A stretch of 64,000 nucleotides of DNA from positions 1 to 64,000 of the forward strand of contig NZ_WUTY02000002.1 of assembly GCF_009828925.2 (NCBI RefSeq), given 5' to 3'. Source of the stretch: Methylicorpusculum oleiharenae (GTDB lineage Bacteria; Pseudomonadota; Gammaproteobacteria; Methylococcales; Methylomonadaceae). Below, piece by piece: positions 35,030 to 42,731 of this stretch. The translations under genes and the position numbers were made by a program. Each line of letters opens with the position of its first letter. Position 1 is the stretch's first letter. The notes beneath the pieces were generated by a model. The model saw nothing but the letters and a program-made list of their open reading frames with translations. It did no database searches and was not told the DNA's origin.

Positions 35030-36109
35030 ATGAGTTTGAGTATTGATGACTTAAAGTGCCATAATCTGATTTTACTCGATACTATAAGTGGTAGTAAGGC
35101 CTATGGGTTGGATACACCTGAATCCGATACCGATACTCGCGGCGTGTTCATCTTGCCCCAGGAGTTATTTTTTGGCTTCCACTACGTCGATCAAGTCAAT
35201 AGCGAACGCAATGACCACGTTTATTACGAGGTAGGAAAATACCTCAAACTGTTGGCCAAAAATAATCCCGCCTGCATTGAATTGCTGTTCGCACCTCAAG
35301 ACATGGTTATCTTCCGGCATCCTTTAATGGATCGCATAAAACCCGAATTTATCATGTCCCACTTGTGCAGAGAGAGTTTTGCTGGCTATGCATTAATGCA
35401 AGTCAAAAGAGCGAGAGGTCTGAACAAAAAAATTTTCAATCCGGTTTCTACTGATCTCCCCCTTCCAATCGACTGTTGCCATGTTATTCAAGCCGATAAA
35501 ACGATTCCTGCTAAACAATGGCTTTCCGAACACGACATGGTGGCCGAGTATTGCGGCTTAACCGCATTGCCCCATGTTCGAGATGGCTATGCACTGTTTT
35601 ATGCAGACGATTGTGAACTCGGGCAGGTTCGATTCAACGGTCTATTTCGTAGTGATCAAGGCAAATCCCAAGATGTTTGCCTATCATCGATTCCAAAAGG
35701 TATGCTGCCTCGCGCATGGTTGGTTTTCAACAAAGATGAATATTCCCGCCGTCTTCGTGATTATCATGAATATCGGAACTGGGAGCAGTCTCGTAACCAA
35801 GAACGATATCAGGGCACACTGGAACATGGTGGCGGTTACGACGCTAAAAATTTGATGCATACTTTCCGTTTATTGAGAATGGCCAAGGAAATTGCCGATA
35901 CTGGACGACCGCAAATTCGCCGTCCAGATCGAGACGAATTGCTGGCAATTAAAGCCGGTCGATTTGCATATGAAGATTTAATGGCCCAGGCTGCCTCAGA
36001 ATTGGAAAGTATTGAAGAAGGCTTTGCATTAAGCAAATTACAAGTTGAACCGGATGTGGGTCAGATTGAACGATGGGCGATTGAAATCCGAAAAGCTTGG
36101 TATCCGTAG
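35030..36109 (+). CDS. RlaP-like nucleotidyltransferase (second of two)
   Basis: The 359-residue protein repeats the family signature LLDTISGSKAYGLDTPESDT-DTRGVFI (GS...D.D), followed by NPACIELLFAP, SHLCRESFAGYALMQVKRA and RGLNKKIFNP, and a C-terminal helical part (YDAKNLMHTFRLLRMAKEI). It is longer than the first protein by an insert around residues 140-260 (RNWEQSRNQERYQG). The two genes are 6 bp apart and face a minus-strand operon. They may act as a pair on RNA ends or on each other; this is inference. Confidence 0.82.
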   Translation: MSLSIDDLKCHNLILLDTISGSKAYGLDTPESDTDTRGVFILPQELFFGFHYVDQVNSERNDHVYYEVGKYLKLLAKNNPACIELLFAPQDMVIFRHPLMDRIKPEFIMSHLCRESFAGYALMQVKRARGLNKKIFNPVSTDLPLPIDCCHVIQADKTIPAKQWLSEHDMVAEYCGLTALPHVRDGYALFYADDCELGQVRFNGLFRSDQGKSQDVCLSSIPKGMLPRAWLVFNKDEYSRRLRDYHEYRNWEQSRNQERYQGTLEHGGGYDAKNLMHTFRLLRMAKEIADTGRPQIRRPDRDELLAIKAGRFAYEDLMAQAASELESIEEGFALSKLQVEPDVGQIERWAIEIRKAWYP

Positions 36110-36303
36110 CTTTAAGTGAAATTGAGCAAGGAAAAATATTATAAATTTGATGCATACATATTTCCTTGAAGCGGTATCGCTTAGAAGTAATTTTATTCAG
36201 GGTATATGGAATTGGATGTTGAAATACAATGTACCTGACATTCGAACCGACAATTATTAGAGAAGATCGCAGGCAGCACCCGGCCATTATGTAGATTGCC
36301 CAG

Positions 36304-36501
36304 TTATGAATAGTATAAAGGCAAGCTTAGCGGATGTGCCTTGTAGGGGTTAATTAACCCCAAATTGACTATAAACTCGCCCAATACGCCTTTCATAAAT
36401 GGCGATTTCAGAAAAGCAAGAATAAGAAATACCGGAATAAGCCACCAATAGGTGCTTAGTATCGATCCCAAAGCGTGTGTCATAATTTTGGTTGTATCCA
36501 T
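36304..36501 (-). pseudogene. NERD-type membrane nuclease, N-terminal fragment
   Basis: The 65-residue frame has one transmembrane helix (YWWLIPVFLILAFL) followed by KSPFMKGVLGEFIVNLGL. The K-G..GE..VN segment after a single helix is the start of NERD (nuclease-related) domain proteins. The sequence then changes to INPYKAHPLSLPLYYS and stops, so the NERD domain is lost. Its ATG overlaps the stop of the preceding gene (TGATG), so it was the last gene of that operon. Confidence 0.55.
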
Positions 36502-36833
36502 CAGTGCGTCGGGATTGGACGTTCGTTAAGCACAACTTTTTTACCATCAGCGCCAATGCGCACCTGTTCTTGGCGGCCATTACGGCAACGCATGTAAGTG
36601 TTGTTCAGGACGCCACCGGCTTTGGCAATACATTCTTCTTTGCTGCCGGGTTCGATCGTAATCCATTGCGGTTTTTGCTTTGCCATGCTGTTGCCGATTT
36701 CTTCGCCAACACCTGAGCCAAAATTGCCAATGAGACTGCCAAGCTCTTTCAACAAGGATCCCTCGGCATGCGCAAGCGATGATGTCGAAAGTAATACATA
36801 AGCTATAAAAATATTCTGGATCTCTTTCTTCAT
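36501..36833 (-). CDS. Small exported protein, unknown function
   Basis: The product is about 110 residues, starting MKKEIQNIFIAYVLLS and cleaving after SLAHA. The mature part has LGSLIGNFGSGVGEEIGN, then WITIEPGSKEECIAKAGGVL, and a Cys pair (CIAKAG, MRCRNGRQEQV) that may form a disulphide. The ATG at 36831-36833 is preferred because the signal peptide begins there; the upstream 35 codons overlap the end of the previous gene. It is co-transcribed with the cold-shock/excalibur gene upstream and the NERD fragment downstream. Confidence 0.65.
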   Translation of the reverse strand: MKKEIQNIFIAYVLLSTSSLAHAEGSLLKELGSLIGNFGSGVGEEIGNSMAKQKPQWITIEPGSKEECIAKAGGVLNNTYMRCRNGRQEQVRIGADGKKVVLNERPIPTH

Positions 36834-36897
36834 AATGCCTGCTGGGTTGATAGCTTTTAATAGTTCGATAAACAGTTGGCCCACTGCCTGTGCTTGA

Positions 36898-37491
36898 TCA
36901 AAACTGACTTTCGCAAGGGATGCCGTCATCATCGCCATCTATTTTGGTACCCGAACAATTACGCAGGTAGAAAACGGCTTCTTCATAAGAAGTCATTTGT
37001 GAGCAATGCACCTTGCCTTGGCATTGGAACTGTGGCTCGATTTTTCTGGTTGGGTGGTATTCAACTGAGGGAATAGCGGTTGATAGGGTGATATCTTTGC
37101 GTTTGGAAAACGCTTTATAACCGACGGCAACGAGCACAATGACAATAATAATAGGGAATGGGTTAAAGCGCAGTTGCGGTTTACTAAAGTTCGCTGGCGA
37201 TCTATATGGTTTTAACCTGGCCGGTGAAGGATTGGACCGTTTGCGCTCTTCAAATGCAGCCAAGGTCAGAGATTGACTGACGCCTTCTATTTTGGCATTG
37301 ACCGCGCGGCTTTTACCGCTATCATCAAAGCCGAGCTGATAATGAATGACATCGCCAATAATAGGCTTCCGGCTCATGCCTTTTAATGCCGAAATGTGGA
37401 TGAAAACATCCTGTTCGCCGTTGTCCTGTTTTATAAAGCCATAACCCTTGTCATCAAGCCAGCGGACCAGCGTCCCTTTGTTAATCATCAT
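36898..37491 (-). CDS. Cold-shock domain-transmembrane-excalibur fusion protein
   Basis: The product is about 197 residues. A cold-shock domain opens the protein (GTLVRWLDDKGYGFIKQD with an RNP1-like KGYGFI, then DVFIHISAL). A basic linker and one transmembrane helix (FPIIIVIVLVAVGYKAF) follow. The C-terminal excalibur calcium-binding domain (CSQMTSYEEAVFYLRNC, DGDDDGIPCESQF) has the DxDxDGxxCE motif. This places nucleic-acid binding in the cytoplasm and the excalibur domain outside. Two adjacent Met codons start it, overlapping the DUF6794 stop. The function is unknown; DUF1294-type relatives carry similar fusions. Confidence 0.8.
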   Translation of the reverse strand: MMINKGTLVRWLDDKGYGFIKQDNGEQDVFIHISALKGMSRKPIIGDVIHYQLGFDDSGKSRAVNAKIEGVSQSLTLAAFEERKRSNPSPARLKPYRSPANFSKPQLRFNPFPIIIVIVLVAVGYKAFSKRKDITLSTAIPSVEYHPTRKIEPQFQCQGKVHCSQMTSYEEAVFYLRNCSGTKIDGDDDGIPCESQF

Positions 37492-37807
37492 CCTGCAATC
37501 TTCTCCATAACTCGCCAATAATGACTTCAGAAGCATCATCCGGATGAACAGAACAGTATATAGCTCCGGGATGTAGAGTCTGGTTACAGGAATCAAGCAG
37601 TTTGCTTCCCTCGTCGTGCAGCCCGAAAGCATTCCGGATCGTCATGCCAAGAGTAAAGTGCAAATCGTTCAGATCTTCCTCCGGCGTGCCCGCAATCGCC
37701 AATTTTTCCTCACCACTCAGAAATTCCATGAGCCGATCGACGGCTTCCGCAACTGTTTCCGGATACCTGGAATTGTCCTGCAAAAATGTTGACCAATTTT
37801 TAGACAT
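37481..37807 (-). CDS. DUF6794-like protein
   Basis: The product is about 108 residues. It contains YPETVAEAVDRLMEFLSGEE, EDLNDLHFTLGMTIRNAFGL and ASEVIIGELWRRL, the pattern of the DUF6794 family (AV..L...l...dL..lHf.lG..IRN..gL). It is soluble and its role is unknown. The ATG at 37805-37807 is preferred because the conserved region starts soon after; an upstream frame to 37876 is unconserved. It is the first gene of the operon that continues with the cold-shock/excalibur gene, with overlapping stop and start. Confidence 0.7.
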   Translation of the reverse strand: MSKNWSTFLQDNSRYPETVAEAVDRLMEFLSGEEKLAIAGTPEEDLNDLHFTLGMTIRNAFGLHDEGSKLLDSCNQTLHPGAIYCSVHPDDASEVIIGELWRRLQDDD

Positions 37808-37866
37808 TTTAACTTGATGCCAGTAAGGAAGGGGGCTTCTGAACAACTTTGACAAATTAAAGACAG

Positions 37867-37893
37867 GGTTATCCACAGATTTTGTGGATAACC
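37867..37893. promoter_or_regulatory. Inverted pair of DnaA-box sequences
   Basis: GGTTATCCACA (37867-37877) and TGTGGATAACC (37883-37893) are perfect inverted copies separated by 5 bp. TTATCCACA is the consensus high-affinity DnaA box. The pair can also form an 11-bp stem hairpin. It lies 60 bp upstream of the DUF6794 gene. No iterons surround it. Confidence 0.6.
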
Positions 37894-37965
37894 GTATCGT
37901 TGATGATAATTTATCGTCCAGTCAGACGATCGAAAACAGCGTTAGTAACGACTTGCATTTTAGAT

Positions 37966-38241
37966 TTACCCATAAGCAATTCCTATTTTGTTTCCACAAA
38001 ATTGAGTGTAGTTGAAACATTTAACTGTTGCTTTTGGGGCTTGAAAATATTTGATGTCAGTTGCATTTTTATACAAAAACGACTGGTTTCGTACATGGCA
38101 AACCAAAAGTAGGTTATAGGGTTTGTAATCCTGAACTATCCAGCCGCGTGATCGCTCCAGGTGTTCTGCCATCCGGTCGACTTTTTCGGCCAAAGGGAGC
38201 GGAACATGTGCGGTCAGTACTTTGGTTTCAGTTTTAGCCAT
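37966..38241 (-). pseudogene. RHH antitoxin gene interrupted after codon 37
   Basis: The frame starts MAKTETKVLTAHVPLPLAEK, then VDRMAEHLERSRGWIVQ, the ribbon-helix-helix part of ParD/CopG-type antitoxins. After codon 37 (about 38131) it changes to unrelated sequence (DYKPYNLLLVCHVRNQ) that lacks the usual C-terminal tail. The insert has no visible terminal repeats. A 20-codon frame MGKSKMQVVTNAVFDRLTGR (37911-37973) follows. No toxin gene remains. Confidence 0.6.
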
Positions 38242-38400
38242 GTTATTTCCCTATCTCGGAATTCTGAATAAGTTTTAGTCATAATGATTGATTTTGATTC
38301 AGTCAATCCGTTACCACCGCTTCCTTCACACGCCGAATGCGAGGCAACACCGCAGATCTTGGCTTGGCGATACGCCGAAGCGGTGGCATTACTTTTTATT

Positions 38401-38438
38401 ATGTAATTATGATAATTACATAATTATGATAATTACAT
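38401..38438. promoter_or_regulatory. AT-rich palindromes upstream of second kfrA-like gene
   Basis: 38401-38421 is a 21-bp perfect palindrome (ATGTAATTAT-G-ATAATTACAT). An overlapping imperfect copy follows to about 38438. KfrA proteins repress their own promoters, so this is a likely operator for the gene starting at 38499. Confidence 0.6.
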
Positions 38439-38498
38439 TTTGAGCAATAATAATTCTGCTATACTTTCCTTCAGTCACCAATGCAGAGGATTATCATC

Positions 38499-39431
38499 AT
38501 GAGTTCACCACGCTTGACCGAAGAAGCCATACACGCGACCTGCGCCGATATTGCCAGCCAAGGCGAGCGTCCCACCGTTTTGAACGTTTACGAACGGCTG
38601 GGCCGAGGCAGCCTGACGACTATTACCAAATACGTGAATAGCTGGAAAGACTCGGGCGAGGCACAAGTGTTTAAGGCCGAGGAATTACCGGCAGTCGTAA
38701 AGTTGCCGAACGAGCTGATCAAGGAGGGCGAGGATCTTCTGAAACGCATGTGGACTGTCGCAAAAAACTTGACCGATGCGGAGTTGGATATTCAGCGCGA
38801 GGCATTGAAAAAGGCGGAGCAGGCCAATCAAAAAAGGGTGGAGGAGGCCTTCGCGTTTTCCGAAGCCCAATCCTTGAAGATTGAGCGTATGGAAAATGCC
38901 TTTGCGATATCGAAAGAAGAGTTTCTTGAGGAAGAAACCGCGCACAAACAGACTGTCGGCAAATTGAAGGAAGTCGAGATAAGCAATGTGGCGTTGACCA
39001 AGGACAACGACCGGTACCGGGATGAGATCGAGTCGCTGAAAAAGCAGGTTGCCGAATTGGCGGAAAGCCTGAAAGCTGCGGGCGAAGACAAAAAACGGCA
39101 GCAGGACCAACACGAAGCCGTTCTGAAGCAGAAAGATCAGGAAATTCGAGCATTCGACGTCCAGGTTCATACGGTACAATCGACGCTGAATTCCACCATA
39201 ACCACCAACGAAGAGCTGAAAATCAAGGTCGCGGCCGCAGAGGTTGAGTTATCGAAATGTAATGTCGAGCTGGAAAAGCTGACCGTCCGGCATGAAACAT
39301 CGGCAGCCGAGCTTAAATCCGCTAAGGCTGAACTGATAGCCGCGAACAAGATAGCGTCCGATGCCGAGAAGAAAGTATCGAACCTGGAAGGACAGCTTGA
39401 GGTTTACAAAACGCTTGATAAAGGTGGGTAA
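38499..39431 (+). CDS. KfrA-like DNA-binding coiled-coil protein (second copy)
   Basis: The product is about 310 residues. The N-terminal KfrA DNA-binding domain reads LTEEAIHATCADIASQGERP, TVLNVYERLGRGSLTTITKY. The rest is a long coiled coil (KLKEVEISNVALTKDNDRYR and onward) rich in Lys, Glu and Ala. The ATG at 38499 is chosen because AGAGGA lies about 9 bases upstream; the ATG at 38481 precedes that site. It is a divergent paralogue of the protein at 23569-24468, with a GC-richer sequence, so the two were probably acquired separately. KfrA proteins support plasmid maintenance and repress themselves. Confidence 0.85.
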   Translation: MSSPRLTEEAIHATCADIASQGERPTVLNVYERLGRGSLTTITKYVNSWKDSGEAQVFKAEELPAVVKLPNELIKEGEDLLKRMWTVAKNLTDAELDIQREALKKAEQANQKRVEEAFAFSEAQSLKIERMENAFAISKEEFLEEETAHKQTVGKLKEVEISNVALTKDNDRYRDEIESLKKQVAELAESLKAAGEDKKRQQDQHEAVLKQKDQEIRAFDVQVHTVQSTLNSTITTNEELKIKVAAAEVELSKCNVELEKLTVRHETSAAELKSAKAELIAANKIASDAEKKVSNLEGQLEVYKTLDKGG

Positions 39432-39831
39432 ATTTAAACAAACGTCAGCATTGTTTCATAGGATTTTTTGCAATGCCGCGTCTGGCGTTGCTTTGAGCCA
39501 CTTTTTAATTCCCCAAAAAAATGCCAGTTTTTGATAGCTAAAATTGGGAAGTGGGAAATTGACGCTGAGCCTTATGGACTGTGGCTTTCCGTAATTTCCT
39601 ATGGAACTTTAGTGCAAGCCTCTCCGAAAGTGCGTTGGATTTTCTGAAAAAAGCCAGGAATACTTATTATAAACAATAAGTTGTGCGTACAGCATGAGGA
39701 AACAATTTTGTTTCTGTTCTATCTGAATTCAACCCATTGTTTTACTTTGAGTATTAAGCATTCGCCGAAGTTTATCAACGCACTTTCGGAGAGGCTTGAC
39801 TTTAGTGTCGTTTGTTTAAACTCACCCATCA
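39425..39831. repeat. Outer palindromic element (about 0.4 kb) containing a nested MITE
   Basis: The left end GTGGGTAAATTTAAACAAACG and the reverse complement of the right end (ATGGGTGAGTTTAAACAAACG) match over about 20 bases. The interior is non-coding. The MITE at 39615-39798 lies inside it, so this outer element would be the older one. Its bounds are approximate. Confidence 0.45.
39606..39807. mobile_element. 184-bp MITE with 23-bp TIRs and 9-bp target duplication
   Basis: CAAGCCTCTCCGAAAGTGCG-TTG (39615-39637) is repeated in perfect inverted form at 39776-39798. The flanks are identical: ACTTTAGTG at 39606-39614 and again at 39799-39807. Perfect inverted repeats and a perfect 9-bp target duplication show a fairly recent insertion. 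The interior has no gene, so it must have been moved by a transposase encoded elsewhere. Confidence 0.9.
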
Positions 39832-39887
39832 TTGCTGAATTCACGGATAAACCCTATGAAACTTTAGAGCCTTTTGTTGATTAGCAC

Positions 39888-40062
39888 CCAGATATCCATA
39901 TGCCACTCAAAATACCGCATTTTCATCTCTCAAAACTGTCTTCTGAAATAAATTCCCAAAAGCTTGATTGATCCGATGAGTTTTGGGAGACGCGGAGCAT
40001 AGTCATCTAAAGTGGCTTTTGCTTATATGTCGTCAAATTGTAGCTTCGCTCCCACTGGGCCA
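39888..40062. mobile_element. Partial inverted copy of the MITE at 799-1080
   Basis: The reverse complement of this 175-bp segment aligns with 799-971 with roughly a dozen differences. It ends with the same terminus (CTCCCACTGGGCCA). The copy stops at GGATATCTGG, so the other half of the element is absent. Between 39832 and 39887 there is only short non-coding sequence. Confidence 0.8.
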
Positions 40063-40262
40063 ATCAAGATTAATGAACACGAAATGTTATTGCAGTCCGA
40101 GTTATGCACTGGACAGGAAAAGCAGGATTCTGCTATCGTGAAAAAGAATAAGAGAGATTAGAGAACGTGGTTGCAACTATTAGTGCCTGTTTTGATTTCA
40201 AACCACTATAATTATGGGCGTAAAAAATCACAAGGCTAACCGCCTAGGCAAGTGAAAAGTAT

Positions 40263-40556
40263 ATGTCTATATTAGACCTCAAAAATATCGACTTAGACAA
40301 ATTGCTATATCAACTGGATACTGCACTCAAAATTAATATCGATTCCGATCTTGAATCAAATAAGGATAAAGAGCAGATTAAAGCCATTATGTATTTGGTA
40401 CATGCGAAACTGATATTGCTACGCGCATTGAACAACAAACATTTACCCGTTCAGGACGGTGAGTTATTAGCATCTAGCAATACTATTCGTGACGCGCTTG
40501 AAAATGATCCCACTGTGATGTTTTTTAAAGATGAAGAATTTTGGGCAGAACATAGT
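40263..40556 (+). pseudogene. Unknown gene truncated by the Tn3-family transposon
   Basis: The frame reads MSILDLKNIDLDKLLYQLDT, then LVHAKLILLRALNNKHLPVQ and FFKDEEFWAEHS, where the transposon end begins. The apparent last residues (GVRQRFLHFRAIRLH) are encoded by the terminal repeat. It is an acidic helical protein of unknown family, and the original C-terminus is lost. Confidence 0.6.
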
Positions 40557-40628
40557 GGGGTACGACAACGATTCCTTCATTTTCGGGCCATAAGGTTGCA
40601 TTGATATGATTTTGGACTCATGCGACCA

Positions 40629-41537
40629 TCACCAGCTTCGTTCTGGATCGTCCACAGAAAAAATATCCGCCTCTATAAAACAATGACGCATGTCAGCTGT
40701 GTGTTCGGCTTCAGCCATTATTTCATCGTAGATAATACTGTCGAGCTCTTCATCTGAGGTATAGGGGATCGAAAGAATATATCGGCAGTTATGCTTATCC
40801 AATTTTTCCATAGCAAACTGGCTAAGAATGAATTGTTCAATTTCATTCCGTACCTTGCCTTTTCCGCGCACAAACTTACTATTGTTTTCAATCTGCAAAC
40901 ATAATTCGACTTTCATCACTTTGGTGATATTTGTGTTCGCACTATCCTCTGACTGTTGTATTTTCTGCGGTGCCTCTGCTAATTTGTCCTCTGACTGCGT
41001 ATATTTGTAATAGGTGTTGCGAGAAATACCCAGGATATCGCAAATTTCCTTAACGCTCCGACCTAGATCTTTCTTTAATGCCAGCGCGGCTTTACGTTTT
41101 TTTTCATCCACCCCTTTTGGCCTGCCACCTTTTCTGCCTCGTGCCCGTGCAGATGAAAGCCCGGCGTGGGTTCTCTCGCGGATGATGTCCCGCTCAAACT
41201 CGGCCAACGAAGCGAAAATATGAAAAATAAGCTTACCACCGGAAGTGGTTGTATCGATATTTTCTTGTAAACTTTTGAATCCGACCTCTCTGGCAATAAG
41301 GTCACGTACCGTCTCCACCAAGTGCGGAAGAGAGCGTCCCAACCGATCAAGTTTCCAAACAACTAGTGTATCTCCAGGTCGGCAGCATTGAAGCGCTTCA
41401 ATTAATCCTGGGCGTTGCGCTTTGGCGCCACTGGCCGTATCGGTAAAAATGCGCCCACATTTTGCCGCTAAGAGTGCATCTTGCTGAAGATCAAGATTTT
41501 GGTCGGCAGTTGAAACCCGGGCATAGCCAACGAACAT
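40629..41537 (-). CDS. tnpR: Tn3-type serine resolvase with C-terminal extension
   Basis: The 302-residue protein begins MFVGYARVSTADQNLDLQQD, where the Ser in ARVST is the nucleophile. The catalytic core continues with LVVWKLDRLGRSLPHLVE and LAEFERDIIRERT. A helix-turn-helix follows near 165-190 (SVKEICDILGISRNTYYKYT). Resolvases of classical Tn3 end at about 185 residues; here another 100 residues follow (NTNITKVMKVELCLQIENNS, then YDEIMAEAEHTADMRHCFIE), as in long-resolvase relatives. It resolves cointegrates at res, upstream of its start. Confidence 0.92.
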   Translation of the reverse strand: MFVGYARVSTADQNLDLQQDALLAAKCGRIFTDTASGAKAQRPGLIEALQCCRPGDTLVVWKLDRLGRSLPHLVETVRDLIAREVGFKSLQENIDTTTSGGKLIFHIFASLAEFERDIIRERTHAGLSSARARGRKGGRPKGVDEKKRKAALALKKDLGRSVKEICDILGISRNTYYKYTQSEDKLAEAPQKIQQSEDSANTNITKVMKVELCLQIENNSKFVRGKGKVRNEIEQFILSQFAMEKLDKHNCRYILSIPYTSDEELDSIIYDEIMAEAEHTADMRHCFIEADIFSVDDPERSW

Positions 41538-41559
41538 AAAAAGCGGCTCCTTTTCAACA

Positions 41560-41640
41560 GGCAGTTTGTACCATGAAACTCAACTCATATAAAAATATTG
41601 GTACGTTGATTTAGTATATGCGTTTTATGGTATAAAATTG
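41560..41640. promoter_or_regulatory. Left part of the transposon res site
   Basis: Between the resolvase start and the IS21 insertion there are TGTACCAT (about 41568-41575) and CGTTTTATGGTATA (about 41621-41634). Related boxes recur at 45077-45110 on the other side of the IS21 element. Their resemblance suggests resolvase binding subsites split by the insertion. Confidence 0.5.
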
Positions 41641-41784
41641 ATTATTAAATCGGCTTAATTTTGGCGTTTTACGCGTTTAAGTCACTGTTGTTAACGCCGA
41701 CATAAACCCGCAACTATTTGCCGCAGGATAAAATCAAAAAAATACGGCGGACGGCACATCTTCAAAGCATTATCAAACGCCCCG

Positions 41785-41976
41785 CTAAAATGGGATCTCA
41801 TCATTGAAATCGCACTCCTCATGTTCCGCCTGTTGTTCATCCTGTATTGTTTTGTACATGTCCAGGATTTCCTCACCATAACGTTGCCAAATGGCTTCTT
41901 TCAAATCATCGAGGAACTGATAGACGCAATCGGCCTCTTCCGGTGTCCAATGGGTGGTTATTTTCAGTATTTTCAT
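41785..41976 (-). CDS. Small accessory protein of the IS21 element
   Basis: The 63-residue acidic protein reads MKILKITTHWTPEEADCVYQ, then FLDDLKEAIWQRYGEEILDM and a tail DEQQAEHEECDFNDEIPF. It overlaps the end of istB by 4 bp, so it is translated with it. A small acidic helical protein after istB is seen in some IS21 relatives; its role is unknown. The overlap and normal codon pattern make it a real gene. Confidence 0.65.
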   Translation of the reverse strand: MKILKITTHWTPEEADCVYQFLDDLKEAIWQRYGEEILDMYKTIQDEQQAEHEECDFNDEIPF

Positions 41977-42731
41977 TTGGCGCCCCCTTGTTGTCTGCTG
42001 CGTCGTTCCGCCGCTTGTTCTTTGGCCTCTTTCATGCGGTAAGATTTTCCCTCGATCGCGATGATTTCACTATGATGAACCAGTCGGTCAACCAGAGAGA
42101 CGACACAAGCGGCATTGGGGAAGACGTCGTTCCATTCGGCGAACGGGCGATTGGTGGTGACCAGCGTTGAACGTTGTTCATAGCGTTGATTGACGATTTC
42201 AAACAGCAGATCCGCGTGGCGGTTGCTGTAGGAGAGATAGCCGACTTCATCGATGATTAACAAAGCCGGTTTGGCGTAGTGCTTGATTCTTCGCCGCAGG
42301 GCGTTGTCACTGTCCAGGGCGGCCAGGTCATTGAGCATGTTGGCGGCCGTTGTGAACAAGACCGTATGGCCGCGCATCACCGCTTGATAGCCGAGGTTTT
42401 GCGCCAGGGTTGATTTGCCCACGCCGTTACCGCCCAGTAGGATGAGATTATTGGCCCCGGTTAAAAAATCCAATTGCATTAACGCATGGATCGCTTTTTG
42501 ATCTATTTTGTCCGGCCACTGCCAATCAAATTCGGTTAAAGGTTTAAAGCGTCCTAGTTTGGCGTGACTTAAACGGCGCTCCAGTGAACGCTGTTTTCGC
42601 TCTTGCCGTTCCCAATTTAATACGGTTTCCAGCCAGGGATACTGTGCTTGCGTCAGTTCATGCCAATGCGCCTGCACCCCATGAAACTTGAGCTCAATCG
42701 CTTGTTGCTTGAGTTGTTCGGCATCAATCAT
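41973..42731 (-). CDS. istB: IS21 helper ATPase IstB
   Basis: The 252-residue AAA+ protein has the IstB N-terminal region (AIELKFHGVQAHWHELTQAQ), Walker A ILLGGNGVGKSTLAQNLG, Walker B PALLIIDEVGYLSYSNR, and sensor region STLVTTNRPFAEW. IstB binds ATP, bends target DNA and stimulates the IstA transposase. It overlaps the istA end by 8 bp. It looks intact, so the element may be active. Confidence 0.95.
   Translation of the reverse strand: MIDAEQLKQQAIELKFHGVQAHWHELTQAQYPWLETVLNWERQERKQRSLERRLSHAKLGRFKPLTEFDWQWPDKIDQKAIHALMQLDFLTGANNLILLGGNGVGKSTLAQNLGYQAVMRGHTVLFTTAANMLNDLAALDSDNALRRRIKHYAKPALLIIDEVGYLSYSNRHADLLFEIVNQRYEQRSTLVTTNRPFAEWNDVFPNAACVVSLVDRLVHHSEIIAIEGKSYRMKEAKEQAAERRSRQQGGAK

Noticed and set aside
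34223-36109. MNT/HEPN-type toxin-antitoxin pair
   Set aside because: Both genes carry the RlaP-type nucleotidyltransferase signature, and neither shows the HEPN RxxxxH motif.
39013-39026. CCGGTACCGG-containing site in the second kfrA-like gene as another parS
   Set aside because: Only the inner bases match; the outer GTC/GAC arms do not, and it lies in coding sequence.
39681-39884. 67-codon frame in the nested MITE region
   Set aside because: It is made from the miniature element and its target sequence.
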